DNA of 15,044 bases from Chloroflexota bacterium (GCA_016865955.1 VGNW01000030.1:1-15044), one strand, 5' to 3'. Numbered from the stretch's first letter, positions 6,384 through 13,982 are shown. Made by a program: numbers and translations. The notes: a model not told the origin generated them from the sequence alone.

Positions 6384-8246
6384 CTAAGAGGGCGCTTGAG
6401 GCGGTGTTGTCTTTGTTCTCGGCAACATCACCTGCCGGACTAACAAGCCGAAAAGCAGAACTACGGAACCTATTATGAAATAGAGCGCCGTATGCTTTAA
6501 ACCTGAGACAAAGCTATCGGCAACACTGTGAACAAGCTCGTTGCCCTTCTCCGCCATCACGGCTGACACACCTTCATATTGTGATAAGTCGAAGGCTCCT
6601 TCCTCTAACCTCGGCTCGGCGGCAAGAGCGAAGGTTGCCGCTATGCAGATGTATATGATGAGAGCGGTGAAAAACAGCACGGCGAGACCCCAGACCGCTC
6701 GACTTGCCCAGTTGCGGCCACAGAGAAAGACGATGATTATTAGGAAAGCTAAAGGTATCAGCCAGAGGGTCCACAGCCAGGTGCGGGCGGTGTTGATGTT
6801 GTGGCGCACGTTATCGAAATCGTCCAGGTCCGAATCGTTCTCGCCAATTGCGTCCCGCAGGTCGGTTTCGGTCAGGGTGTAGCCGTTGCTTGTGTAGTTG
6901 CGAACGTCGGCAAGCGTCCGTTCGGCCTCGCTATCAAGCTCATCCAGCAGGTCAGCCTCGGTGAAAGTCCAGCCATTGGTGACCTTATCGCGCGCCTGTT
7001 CCAGAAAATCCGCATCTTCTTCGCCCAGCAGCTCTCTGAGGTCGGCATCGGTATAGACCCATTGCCCGGGTATCTGGTTGCCCACCTTCTGCTGCACCAG
7101 TGCTGCCACGTTGATGTTGAACTGCGTTAGAAAGGCATGATACGACATGCCTGTCAGGCGGCAACTGGGAATGCTCCCAGGAGGCAGATTCTGGGTAGCC
7201 TGAAAGAACTGCGCTGCGTTGCATACAGGCAGGCTGTAAAATTCTGCCTCCAGCTTGCCATCCGCCATCTCCGTAAGGACAGCCAGAGCCTCAGCCTTTA
7301 CATCGGACAGCGTCACCACGATTCTTATCCCGGCGGACTCGCTCTTTACATAATCCGCAATAGCGTTAATCAGCTCTTCCAGGCACTCCTGAATCCAAGA
7401 CTGGGTCAGCGTCTGCTCTACAACGGAGGCAATCTCAGCCTGGCTCAGGGTGATGCCGTAGGAAAGGTCAGCCGATGAGCCGATGTTCTCCAGCACGATG
7501 GGGACTATGATTTCATCGACCAGGTAATGGTAGGTCTCCTGTCTGCTCAAGAGGTCTATAGCGGCTGCTGCTACGGGGTCGATGCGGTCATACAGATTCA
7601 GCGTAACGGTGAAGTGCTCCGCGTCTCCCGTGAGGTAAGGCATCACAGCGTCTATGGCTTTGCTGGTCTCTGAAACTATCCAGCCCTTGTCCGCCACAGC
7701 TCTGAGGAAGCTTTCTATCTCTGCCCTGTCGAAGGTCAGTGAATAGGGCATTTCATCCAGGTTTTCCAGAACCTTGTCGGCAGCCTGAGAGATTGCCTCT
7801 TCGTAGAGTGTATTGAACGGCTCGCCGCCCAATATATCGTCTTTGATAACCCCGGCAGCTGTCTCTACCCTGTCCTTGAACTCTACAGTGTAGGTGAAGC
7901 TGTCGGTGTCGCCCAGTATATAAGGTATGAGGGTTTCGGTTGCCGATTCGATGTGTTCCTGTAGCCAATCGGGCGGCAGTATCTCTCTGGCAGCGGCGAC
8001 GAGGTTGTCTTTGATTGCTGCGATGTCTATTTGAAAATCGGAGGAATCGTCTGTTTCTATCTCGTCCAGAGCCGCCGGCAGGGCTTCATCGTAGAGAAAA
8101 TTATACATATCCGCCTGTCGGAGTTGGTCGTTGTAGAAGCCGGGGTTGCTAAAGGTGCAATTGGTATGGGTGATAACGAGCACGACTAAAAACAGGAGGA
8201 AAAAGAGAATGATGAACGGGATGGCTAAGGTTCTTCTAATCCACAT
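6384..8246 (-). CDS. Membrane protein with three ~95-residue and three 30-residue internal repeats
   Basis: A 620-residue protein I cannot assign to a named family. Membrane segments are seen at about 8-25, 490-508, 517-541 and 585-603, so the large middle region (about 30-488) is probably outside the cell. That region holds three divergent repeats of about 95 residues (roughly 46-138, 145-236, 239-330), each with an acidic TYxxLYDEAI-like start, a (D/S)(R/Q)AEI helix, a W(I/L)xE motif and a TL(I/M)PYxxGD(A/T)xxFT-like strand. Three shorter repeats follow with an exact 30-residue period (Trp396, Trp426, Tyr456), pattern G(W/Y)TxTExDLxDxxxE. The C-terminus is cytoplasmic or external, Pro/Thr/Lys-rich. 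The ATG at 8246 lacks a strong Shine-Dalgarno but has a good promoter. A secreted-stalk sensor or surface scaffold is possible; this is inference. Confidence 0.8.
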   Translation of the reverse strand: MWIRRTLAIPFIILFFLLFLVVLVITHTNCTFSNPGFYNDQLRQADMYNFLYDEALPAALDEIETDDSSDFQIDIAAIKDNLVAAAREILPPDWLQEHIESATETLIPYILGDTDSFTYTVEFKDRVETAAGVIKDDILGGEPFNTLYEEAISQAADKVLENLDEMPYSLTFDRAEIESFLRAVADKGWIVSETSKAIDAVMPYLTGDAEHFTVTLNLYDRIDPVAAAAIDLLSRQETYHYLVDEIIVPIVLENIGSSADLSYGITLSQAEIASVVEQTLTQSWIQECLEELINAIADYVKSESAGIRIVVTLSDVKAEALAVLTEMADGKLEAEFYSLPVCNAAQFFQATQNLPPGSIPSCRLTGMSYHAFLTQFNINVAALVQQKVGNQIPGQWVYTDADLRELLGEEDADFLEQARDKVTNGWTFTEADLLDELDSEAERTLADVRNYTSNGYTLTETDLRDAIGENDSDLDDFDNVRHNINTARTWLWTLWLIPLAFLIIIVFLCGRNWASRAVWGLAVLFFTALIIYICIAATFALAAEPRLEEGAFDLSQYEGVSAVMAEKGNELVHSVADSFVSGLKHTALYFIIGSVVLLFGLLVRQVMLPRTKTTPPQAPS

Positions 8247-8279
8247 TGTATAAATCGGTCAGGCATGATTGCTGAGGCA

Positions 8280-8308
8280 ATCCTAATTCAGCAGGTATAG
8301 TCTGTCAA
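8280..8308 (-). promoter_or_regulatory. Sigma70-like promoter for the repeat membrane protein
   Basis: On the minus strand a perfect TTGACA (8308-8303) is followed after 17 nt by TAGGAT (8285-8280). The predicted start, near 8273, gives a leader of about 27 nt before the ATG at 8246. No clear ribosome binding site is seen in that leader. Confidence 0.5.
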
Positions 8309-8351
8309 GGTAGTTTTGGATTTAGCAGTCGGCAATCGGGTTATGGGTAGG

Positions 8352-8369
8352 TCGGAGCATCTGCTCCGA
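8352..8369. terminator. Perfect 8-bp hairpin after the HD-GYP gene
   Basis: TCGGAGCA (8352-8359) and TGCTCCGA (8362-8369) form a perfect inverted repeat with a 2-nt spacer. It lies 19 nt past the stop of the minus-strand response regulator gene and upstream of the promoter of the next gene. No T-run follows, so it is a weak intrinsic terminator at best; it may also be a dispersed palindrome. Confidence 0.4.
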
Positions 8370-8388
8370 TGAGGAAAATACGGGTGGA

Positions 8389-9552
8389 TCAGGCGGAATC
8401 TCGGGCGGTGACCCCCAGCTTCTTTAGGAGGGCATCGACGATTACAGGGTCCCATTGCTTTCCTGCACCCTTCTTGAGCGCCTGCGCTGCCTCTCCGGGG
8501 GTAAGGGGACGCCGGTGCGGGCGGGGACAGGTCATGGCATCGTAGGCGTCAGCCACAGCAAGAATACGTGCTCCGAGCGGTATCCTGTTGCCTTTTAGCT
8601 TCCCGGGATAGCCGCCGCTGCCGTCATACCACTCGTGGTGGCTTTCCACCAGCGGGATGATGTCTTTGAAGTAGTCCACATGCTGAATTATCTCTACCGA
8701 GGCTGTGGGGTGTCTGTTTATCTCGGCGTATTCCTCCTGAGTGAGATTATCCTGTTTCGATAGAATACGGTCGGGGACGGCTATTTTGCCGATATCCTGA
8801 AGCATAGCGGCGAATTTTATCTGCCTTTTCATCTCGGTGGAGCAGCCGAGCTGAATGGCGATTTCATATGCCAGCAGCCCCACCCTGTCGGAATGGCCGC
8901 GGGCGTAAGGCTCGTGGGATTCGGCAATCAGCGCAAGCGTCCTTGCCATCTGAAGATAGGATTCCTCTAAATCCAGGGTGCCCTTCGTGCCGCCGAGTTG
9001 GAACATCATCTTCGCGTAGCGCTTTGCCTCCCGAACGGCTTCAGGCTTATCGAGCGCCATCTGCTCGAGTCCCAGCACCTCGACAGCTTCATACAAGTAC
9101 TTTCGAATATCGGCTACCTGAAGCTCGATTTGTTGCTCCATGCGGGATTGGTATTCGCGGTTTTCCAGCATCAACCGTCTTCGCTCCAGGGCTTTTCCCA
9201 CCCTCATGCTGATCTCATCTACGTTGAGCGGCTTGAGAATAAAGTCGTAAGCGCCGAGCTTTATGGCTTCCAGAGCGGTTTCGATATCGTCCAGCGTTGT
9301 TATTACAATAATGACGGTATCGGGGTGAGCGGCTATCAGGCGCGGCAACATCTCCACATATGAAAGGTCGGGTATGTTTACATCCGTAAGTATAAGAGCG
9401 AATTCCTGCTCGGAAATCTTCCAGAGGGCAGTCTCGCCGTCTGGCGCTGTTACGCAGTTGTAGCCGTCGGAGAGCAAAGTGCGAGTGAGGGTATTCCTCG
9501 TGAGTTCGTCGCAATCCACTACCAGGATGTTTCCGCGTTTCTGATTGTTCAT
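8389..9552 (-). CDS. Response regulator with HD-GYP domain (HD motif altered to QD)
   Basis: A 387-residue two-domain signalling protein. Residues about 8-125 are a receiver domain: acidic Asp13/Asp15, phospho-acceptor Asp57 (LTDVNIPD), Thr85 and Lys107 (LKP). A coiled-coil-like linker (about 120-200) leads to an HD-GYP domain (about 205-380), which in active members hydrolyses cyclic di-GMP. GHSDRV (219-224), HHEWYDG (305-311), GYP (314-316) and ARILAVADAYDAMT are present. The central motif, normally LLHDIGKI, reads MLQDIGKI, so metal-ligand His is Gln252 (codon CAG). Activity may be reduced or lost. The ATG at 9552 is preceded by AGGTG; the in-frame GTG at 9606 has no such site. The partner histidine kinase is not in the window. 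Confidence 0.88.
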   Translation of the reverse strand: MNNQKRGNILVVDCDELTRNTLTRTLLSDGYNCVTAPDGETALWKISEQEFALILTDVNIPDLSYVEMLPRLIAAHPDTVIIVITTLDDIETALEAIKLGAYDFILKPLNVDEISMRVGKALERRRLMLENREYQSRMEQQIELQVADIRKYLYEAVEVLGLEQMALDKPEAVREAKRYAKMMFQLGGTKGTLDLEESYLQMARTLALIAESHEPYARGHSDRVGLLAYEIAIQLGCSTEMKRQIKFAAMLQDIGKIAVPDRILSKQDNLTQEEYAEINRHPTASVEIIQHVDYFKDIIPLVESHHEWYDGSGGYPGKLKGNRIPLGARILAVADAYDAMTCPRPHRRPLTPGEAAQALKKGAGKQWDPVIVDALLKKLGVTARDSA

Positions 9553-9690
9553 GTTGTGCACCTGCCCTTTGCGTTCATGCGGGCTGTCTGAGCTATATTC
9601 TCCCACCTCAACATTACCATTCCCCCACGCCGTTTTAAATAGTCATTTCGGTTGATAAGCCATGCGAAAAAGGTACAAAAGTACTGGAGA

Positions 9691-9699
9691 TGGTATAAT
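9691..9699 (+). promoter_or_regulatory. Extended -10 promoter for the HAD gene
   Basis: TGGTATAAT is a perfect TGn-TATAAT extended -10, a type that needs no good -35, and none is seen at 9671-9676. Transcription would start near 9706, about 20 nt before the ATG at 9727. A GTAC-AAAA-GTAC inverted repeat (9673-9684) lies just upstream. The start predicted here argues against the in-frame ATG at 9652. Confidence 0.5.
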
Positions 9700-9726
9700 A
9701 GCTACTCTATTTGTGGAGCAAGCTCT

Positions 9727-10470
9727 ATGCCTATAGATGTGATAATCTGCGACTGGAACGGGACTTTGATTGAGTATCGGGACGAGAAGCCCGTGCTGGA
9801 GAACACGGCGAGGGATGTGTTCAAGGCATCTTTCCCTTTCCACCCGTTTAAGATGGTGCGCATACTCAGGGCGCGAAAGGAACTGGAGGGGTTGTATCAG
9901 AGGGCACAGAGGGGCAACGAGTTCGATTTCATCAGGGAGATGTTCAGGGTCTACAACGAGCGGATAATAGGAGGTACACCGGTCGCAACAATTCTGCGCT
10001 CCATAGAGAGGTATGCCTTCAAGCCGCAGACTCTGGCTAAACTCGACCACAGGGTTTTAAGGCCGGTAAGGGAGTGTCACCGGGCTGGAAGAACCGCGGG
10101 GGTATTCTCCGCAGGGTACGGTCACGGAATAGGGAGGATTCTGGTGGCTGCGGGGTACGATAAAAACTTCGATTTCATCGAGGCGGATGTGCTCAAGCAG
10201 AACAGCGGCAGGGCTGTCGGGTTCGGGCTGGATATCTACAAGAAGAAGGCGCCGCTGCTGGAGAAGCTGTTGAGGGAGAGAAATATAGATGCGGGCAAGG
10301 TGGCTTACCTCGGCGATAACGAAGATGAGGTGGGATGTTTCGAGATGGTAAAATATCCCATTGTGGCTTTTATGGCGGCGGATGAGCTTAAACAAAAGTT
10401 CGCGCGAGCCTACAAAGCATTCGTGCCCGGGGACGAAAAGGAACTAGCGAGCTACCTCAAATCCGCATGA
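9727..10470 (+). CDS. HAD-superfamily hydrolase
   Basis: A 247-residue cytoplasmic protein with HAD phosphatase motifs in order: motif I DWNGT (9-13) with nucleophile Asp9, an all-alpha cap (about 20-100), motif II GVFSAG (Ser128), motif III lysine in YKKKAP (171-176), and motif IV YLGDNEDE (194-201) with Asp197 and Asp200 for magnesium. The second residue of the DxD motif, usually the acid/base Asp, is Asn11. DWNGT does occur in other HAD proteins, so this does not exclude activity. The ATG at 9727 follows GGAG by 8 nt. Closest in feel to phosphoglycolate-phosphatase-like members, but the substrate cannot be read from sequence. Its stop is 7 bp from the stop of the convergent DUF6125 gene. 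Confidence 0.85.
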   Translation: MPIDVIICDWNGTLIEYRDEKPVLENTARDVFKASFPFHPFKMVRILRARKELEGLYQRAQRGNEFDFIREMFRVYNERIIGGTPVATILRSIERYAFKPQTLAKLDHRVLRPVRECHRAGRTAGVFSAGYGHGIGRILVAAGYDKNFDFIEADVLKQNSGRAVGFGLDIYKKKAPLLEKLLRERNIDAGKVAYLGDNEDEVGCFEMVKYPIVAFMAADELKQKFARAYKAFVPGDEKELASYLKSA

Positions 10471-10477
10471 CCTCAGC

Positions 10478-10993
10478 CTATCTGAGCGTAAGCTCCCATT
10501 TGCACCAGCAGTCCTTCCGAGGAGGGTCGGGAGGACAGCTAATACATCTGACCGCTGCTCTCGGCTCAACCACCCTGGCGATATTAGTTAACAGCGTTGT
10601 CTTCATGGTCTTGCAGGGGAATACCGGCTTGCCCTTCTTATTTCGGCTCTCATGAACGGCGCAGCGGGGATAATGGAGCACCACCCGTTCGGGCGTGTCT
10701 ATCTCCAACTCGAAGAGCGGCGATGTAAGCTGCCAGCTCATGAAGCTCAATACGGTGAGCACCGAGGACAACCCGCCCTTATTGAGCTGCAGCACCTTTT
10801 TAATCCTCTCCGCCTCCAGAACCGATTGCCTTTCCCAGCTTTTTAAATCCAGCCTGGCCGCAGTTTCGAGTCCGAAGTTTTCTTCCACAAGCCCGAACCA
10901 GTTGGCATCGAGAGACTGCCAGTTGCGGGAGTACATTTTAGCCAGTTGTATCAGGGTCTTTTTCGGGAGTCTATCAAGGTTTGTATATCTCAT
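10478..10993 (-). CDS. DUF6125-like Cys-rich protein
   Basis: A 171-residue soluble protein that resembles the uncharacterised DUF6125 family, which is related to L-2-amino-thiazoline-4-carboxylate hydrolase-type proteins. The N-terminal half is helical and contains NWFGLVEENFG (31-41), a typical entry motif. The C-terminal half is rich in Cys: Cys111 (YPRCAVHESR), Cys127 (FPCK), Cys150 and Cys153 (RCISCPPD), Cys162 and Cys164 (DCWCKWE). The spacing suggests a bound metal or cluster, though no metal is known to me. The ATG at 10993 follows GAAGGAT. A promoter candidate (11058-11086) and a strong leader hairpin (11019-11039) lie upstream. Family assignment is from memory of the motif pattern, not from a search. 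Confidence 0.7.
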   Translation of the reverse strand: MRYTNLDRLPKKTLIQLAKMYSRNWQSLDANWFGLVEENFGLETAARLDLKSWERQSVLEAERIKKVLQLNKGGLSSVLTVLSFMSWQLTSPLFELEIDTPERVVLHYPRCAVHESRNKKGKPVFPCKTMKTTLLTNIARVVEPRAAVRCISCPPDPPRKDCWCKWELTLR

Positions 10994-11018
10994 TAGCGTA
11001 TCCTTCTCTCTTCAGTGA

Positions 11019-11039
11019 GGGCGAGGCGTCGCCTCGCCC
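11019..11039. repeat. Perfect 10-bp inverted repeat, GC-rich hairpin
   Basis: GGGCGAGGCG (11019-11028), one T, and CGCCTCGCCC (11030-11039) form a perfect inverted repeat. The edge TCGCCCCTAC (11034-11043) is also found at 234-243, so it is probably a member of a dispersed palindrome family. It would sit in the leader of the DUF6125 transcript, between promoter and ribosome binding site, and it is divergent to MarC, so it is not an ordinary terminator. Confidence 0.6.
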
Positions 11040-11057
11040 CTACATTGCGTAGACATC

Positions 11058-11086
11058 ATTCTAGCCTGATGATTATTAAGCCGCAA
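11058..11086 (-). promoter_or_regulatory. Promoter candidate for the DUF6125 gene
   Basis: On the minus strand TTGCGG (11086-11081), 17 nt, TAGAAT (11063-11058). The -10 is strong and the -35 matches three of six positions. Transcription near 11051 would give a leader of about 57 nt that contains the hairpin at 11019-11039. Confidence 0.35.
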
Positions 11087-11114
11087 GGAGAAAAAAGCCA
11101 GACCTATTGCCTCG

Positions 11115-11143
11115 TTGACAATCCATTTCTGTTGCTTTACCAT
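11115..11143 (+). promoter_or_regulatory. Sigma70-like promoter for the MarC-RNase pair
   Basis: Perfect TTGACA (11115-11120), 17 nt, TACCAT (11138-11143). The start near 11150 gives a 22-nt leader ending at the ATG at 11172. It lies inside the upstream extension of the MarC frame, which argues that the coding start is 11172 and not 11115. Confidence 0.5.
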
Positions 11144-11171
11144 CGACGCAAGCAGGAAAGGGAAGAAGGGT

Positions 11172-11783
11172 ATGCATAGCACCGCAGAGTCATTTGTATT
11201 CACATTCGTGCCCCTGTTTATAGTTATCGACGCCTTCGGCAATCTGCCCTTCGTCATCTCGGCGACCGAAGGGCTGCCAGCCCCGCGCCGCCGCAAGATG
11301 ATAAACATAGCGATAATTACTGCTGCTATAGTGGGCTTGGTATTCCTGTTCTTAGGGCAGTTGATTCTTAATGCCATGAATATCTCGTTCGGCTCCTTTG
11401 CCATCGCCGGCGGCCTTATCCTGCTGGTGCTTTCCATTAGATACATGATTTCAGGGCAGATGGTGGAGGCGGGGAAGGAGGAGGAGAGGGAATTTGCGGC
11501 AGTGGTGCCCATCGGTACACCTCTCACCGTCGGTCCGGCTACCATAACGACCTTGCTTATACTGGTGAAGGAGTACCCTCTGTATATGGTCCTGGTATCC
11601 TTTGCCCTGAATATGTTTATAGCCTGGATAATCTGTATGCTGGGGCAATGGATTCTCAACTTTCTGGGGCTGGGTGGAATCAAGGCGGTCTCCAGGGTGT
11701 TCAGCCTGCTGCTGGCTGCTATAGCGGTGAGCATGGTTATACGCGGTCTGGAGAACCTCGGGGTTTTGAGCATCACGATTTAG
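11172..11783 (+). CDS. MarC-family (UPF0056) integral membrane protein
   Basis: A 203-residue membrane protein with about six segments (roughly 7-29, 43-63, 70-90, 109-131, 136-158, 172-192). The family signatures are clear: FVPLFIVIDAFGNLPF (12-27) near the start and PIGTPLTVGPATITTLL (113-129) opening the second half; each half resembles the other in these repeats. MarC was once linked to multiple antibiotic resistance, but that role was not confirmed and the transported substrate is unknown. The ATG at 11172 is preceded by purine-rich AGGAAAGGGAAGAAGGG and fits the promoter above. The next gene starts only 10 nt after the TAG, with its ribosome binding site overlapping that stop, so the two are probably co-transcribed. 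Confidence 0.9.
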   Translation: MHSTAESFVFTFVPLFIVIDAFGNLPFVISATEGLPAPRRRKMINIAIITAAIVGLVFLFLGQLILNAMNISFGSFAIAGGLILLVLSIRYMISGQMVEAGKEEEREFAAVVPIGTPLTVGPATITTLLILVKEYPLYMVLVSFALNMFIAWIICMLGQWILNFLGLGGIKAVSRVFSLLLAAIAVSMVIRGLENLGVLSITI

Positions 11784-11793
11784 AGGCTGAGTC

Positions 11794-13200
11794 ATTCAGA
11801 TAAAGGTAGTCTTCCTGGGCGCAGCCCGGAATGTGACCGGCTCGGCATACCTGCTGGAAGCCAACGGCTCAAGGCTTCTGGTGGATTGCGGGCTCTATCA
11901 GGAAAGGGAGCTCAGGGTGCGCAACTGGGACCCTTTCCCCGTCCCTCCTGAGACTATAGACGCTATTCTGCTGACCCACGCGCACCTCGACCACTGCGGA
12001 CTCCTGCCCAAGCTGGTGCGCGAGGGGTTCAAAGGCAAGATATACTGCACTTCAGCTACTTACGACATTGCCCAGATAATATTACTCGACGCTGCGCATC
12101 TCCAGGAACAGGACGCCGAATATAAGAAGAAAAGGCACGAGCGAGAGGGCAGAAAAGGCCCATACCTGGAGATGCCGCTCTACACGAGGGACGACGCTCA
12201 GGCTAGCTTCCCGCTGTTCTCGACGATTAACTACGAGGAACCAGTACAGGTTGGCGATGGCTTGGAAGCCTCGTTTCACGATGCCGGACATGTGCTCGGG
12301 GCAGCCATGATAAAGGTCAGGGTGAGCCAAAACGGCGAGAACAGGACAATAATCTTCTCCGGAGATGTGGGCAGGTGGGACAGACCGATAATCCGCGACC
12401 CCGTGACCTTCGAGGAGGCGGATTACGTTCTGGTGGAGTCCACATACGGCGACAGGTTGCACGAGGGCAAGGAGGACACGGAGAAGACCCTTGCCGAAGT
12501 GATAAACTCCACACGGAAGCGCGGCGGGAATATCGTTATCCCCAGCTTTGCCTTCGAGCGCGCTCAGGAGGTACTGTATTATCTGAACAAATTGCTGCTT
12601 GAGGGGCGCATACCACACCTGCTGGTATTCCTGGACAGCCCGATGGCGACCAGCATCACCGAGGTGTTCGAACGCCATCCCGATTTGCTGGATAAGGAGA
12701 TGAACGAGCTTATCAGCCGCAGGAGGTCGCCCTTTGACTTCACGGGATTGAAAATCACCCGCACTGTAGATGAATCGAAGGTAATAAACCATATAAGCGG
12801 CACGAGCATCATTATAGCCGGCTCGGGGATGTGCACCGGCGGCAGGATAAAGCACCATCTGGTGAGGAATATCTCGAGGCAGGAGAGCACTGTACTTTTT
12901 GTGGGCTACCAGGCTCAAGGCACTCTGGGCAGGCAGATTGTTGACGGCTTGAAAGAGGTGCGGATTCTGGGGCAGATGCACAAAGTGCTCGCGAGGGTTG
13001 TTCAGATGAGCGGATTCTCCGCCCATGCCGACCGGGACGAGCTATTCAGATGGCTGTCGGGGTTGCGCAGACCGCCCCGGCAGGTCTTTGTTACTCACGG
13101 CGAGCCTGATGCTGCCCAGCAGTTCGCCCGATTTCTCGAGGAGAAGACGGGCTGGAAGATAGCGCTGCCGGGATACCTGGATGAGTTTGTCCTTGTTTAA
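11794..13200 (+). CDS. Beta-CASP metallo-beta-lactamase RNase-like protein, probable ATT start
   Basis: A 468-residue cytoplasmic nuclease-type protein (MBL fold with RNA-specificity domain). Motifs in this numbering: THAHLDH (61-67) and His166 (AGHVLGA) and Asp191 (FSGDVG) for two zincs; beta-CASP motif A near Glu215 (VESTYGD); and the late histidines His411 (SGFSAHAD) and His435 (VTHGEPDAA). Family members process or degrade RNA. The conserved first strand IKVVFLGAARNVTGS lies upstream of the first standard start (GTG 11833), and this frame has no ATG, GTG or TTG between the TGA at 11788 and that GTG. ATT at 11794 has GAGG at 11783-11786, 7 nt away, so it is the best start; ATA at 11800 is the alternative. 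GTG 11833 has no ribosome site and would remove strand one. Confidence 0.88.
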   Translation: MQIKVVFLGAARNVTGSAYLLEANGSRLLVDCGLYQERELRVRNWDPFPVPPETIDAILLTHAHLDHCGLLPKLVREGFKGKIYCTSATYDIAQIILLDAAHLQEQDAEYKKKRHEREGRKGPYLEMPLYTRDDAQASFPLFSTINYEEPVQVGDGLEASFHDAGHVLGAAMIKVRVSQNGENRTIIFSGDVGRWDRPIIRDPVTFEEADYVLVESTYGDRLHEGKEDTEKTLAEVINSTRKRGGNIVIPSFAFERAQEVLYYLNKLLLEGRIPHLLVFLDSPMATSITEVFERHPDLLDKEMNELISRRRSPFDFTGLKITRTVDESKVINHISGTSIIIAGSGMCTGGRIKHHLVRNISRQESTVLFVGYQAQGTLGRQIVDGLKEVRILGQMHKVLARVVQMSGFSAHADRDELFRWLSGLRRPPRQVFVTHGEPDAAQQFARFLEEKTGWKIALPGYLDEFVLV

Positions 13201-13209
13201 AACGACTGT

Positions 13210-13869
13210 TTAGTGATGATGACCGTCGGGGTTTTTGGCGTTGGGTTCGAGCATACCATCGGGGTCGCGCCCCTTCATAAGCTTGTGGTGCCGTGGCAGG
13301 ATGCGTTCCTTGTAAACCTTCTCCAGCTTGTCCAGTAAGCGTTCGGGGTCGGTATCGTAGCAAACCACCGCTTCGGTATGCTTATTGACCATCTTGACTA
13401 TGTCCTTCAGGTGATGGGTGATGCCGCCGGTGCCCTCCAGCACTCCAATGACCTTGCCCTCGTCGTAGGCAATAGCGAACTCGCCCAGCGTCCCGGAGCG
13501 ACCGCCGGCGAAGATTACCACATCGCAGCTTCTGATATTCTCGATTTCACGTCCCATGAGTCCGCTGCCAGTGTAGATGATGGCGTCGTAGCCGCGGGTG
13601 GGAGAGTGGTACTTCGTTACGTGCTCCTCGAGGTTGAGGGCAGGGGAAACCCCTACCACGGTCCCGCCCTTCTCTTTCGCCCCTTTTACAGCCTCGTGCG
13701 GCATACCGGGACAGGCGCCAGTGATGAGGACGTAGCCTCTTTTCGCTATAGCTGTGCCCAGGCGGCGCACCGGTTTCAGAGTATTATCGTCCAGCGTCCC
13801 GCCGGCGGAGCCCATAACGCCGACAGTCATTTGGGGGAAAAGGGGTTGGCGGCTCTTGGCTTTGACCAC
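13210..13869 (-). CDS. TIGR00725-type SLOG/LOG-superfamily Rossmann protein
   Basis: A 219-residue protein with a nucleotide-binding Rossmann fold: VGVMGSAGG near the start (16-24), LITGACPGMPHEAVKGA (48-64) and the signature AGGRSGTLGEFAIAY (121-135). It belongs to the SLOG superfamily with LOG and DprA, but it is the TIGR00725 branch whose enzymatic role is unknown, so phosphoribohydrolase activity is not assumed. The C-terminus ends in an unusual NPDGHHH, which could bind metal. The start is GTG at 13869 with GGAGG 9 nt upstream; a nearby ATG is in another frame. The gene is convergent with the RNase, 9 bp apart. A second superfamily member, of the LOG branch, is at 3475-4158. Confidence 0.85.
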   Translation of the reverse strand: MVKAKSRQPLFPQMTVGVMGSAGGTLDDNTLKPVRRLGTAIAKRGYVLITGACPGMPHEAVKGAKEKGGTVVGVSPALNLEEHVTKYHSPTRGYDAIIYTGSGLMGREIENIRSCDVVIFAGGRSGTLGEFAIAYDEGKVIGVLEGTGGITHHLKDIVKMVNKHTEAVVCYDTDPERLLDKLEKVYKERILPRHHKLMKGRDPDGMLEPNAKNPDGHHH

Positions 13870-13933
13870 GATGTTGTCCCTCCATACTGTAGCTGAACGT
13901 AAGGAATAATAACATTAAGGACAATCTGACGCA

Positions 13934-13970
13934 AATTTCAAATTGAAAAATGCAAAATGTAAAATGAAAA
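13934..13970. repeat. A-rich dispersed repeat (TGCAAAATG type), copy 2
   Basis: AAATTTCAAATTG is followed by AAAAATGCAAAATG and TAAAATGAAAA. It shares a 16-mer with 104-119 as described for copy 1. It starts the intergenic patch 13870-14136, which holds only repeats and one promoter candidate. Confidence 0.55.
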
Positions 13971-13982
13971 GGGCAAGCGGTG

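Noticed and set aside
9553..9606. Upstream GTG start (9606) for the HD-GYP response regulator
   Set aside because: No ribosome site precedes it, and AGGTG sits correctly before ATG 9552, where the receiver domain begins.
10467..10655. 62-residue + strand frame starting 4 bases before the HAD stop
   Set aside because: It lies antisense to the DUF6125-like gene, whose motifs and ribosome site are convincing, and its protein shows no family features.
11012..11776. 254-residue minus-strand open frame
   Set aside because: It is antisense to MarC, which has clear family motifs; the frame is a shadow with Ile/Arg/Thr-rich random composition.
12082..13026. 314-residue minus-strand open frame
   Set aside because: It is antisense to the beta-CASP gene, whose zinc motifs fall in the + frame.
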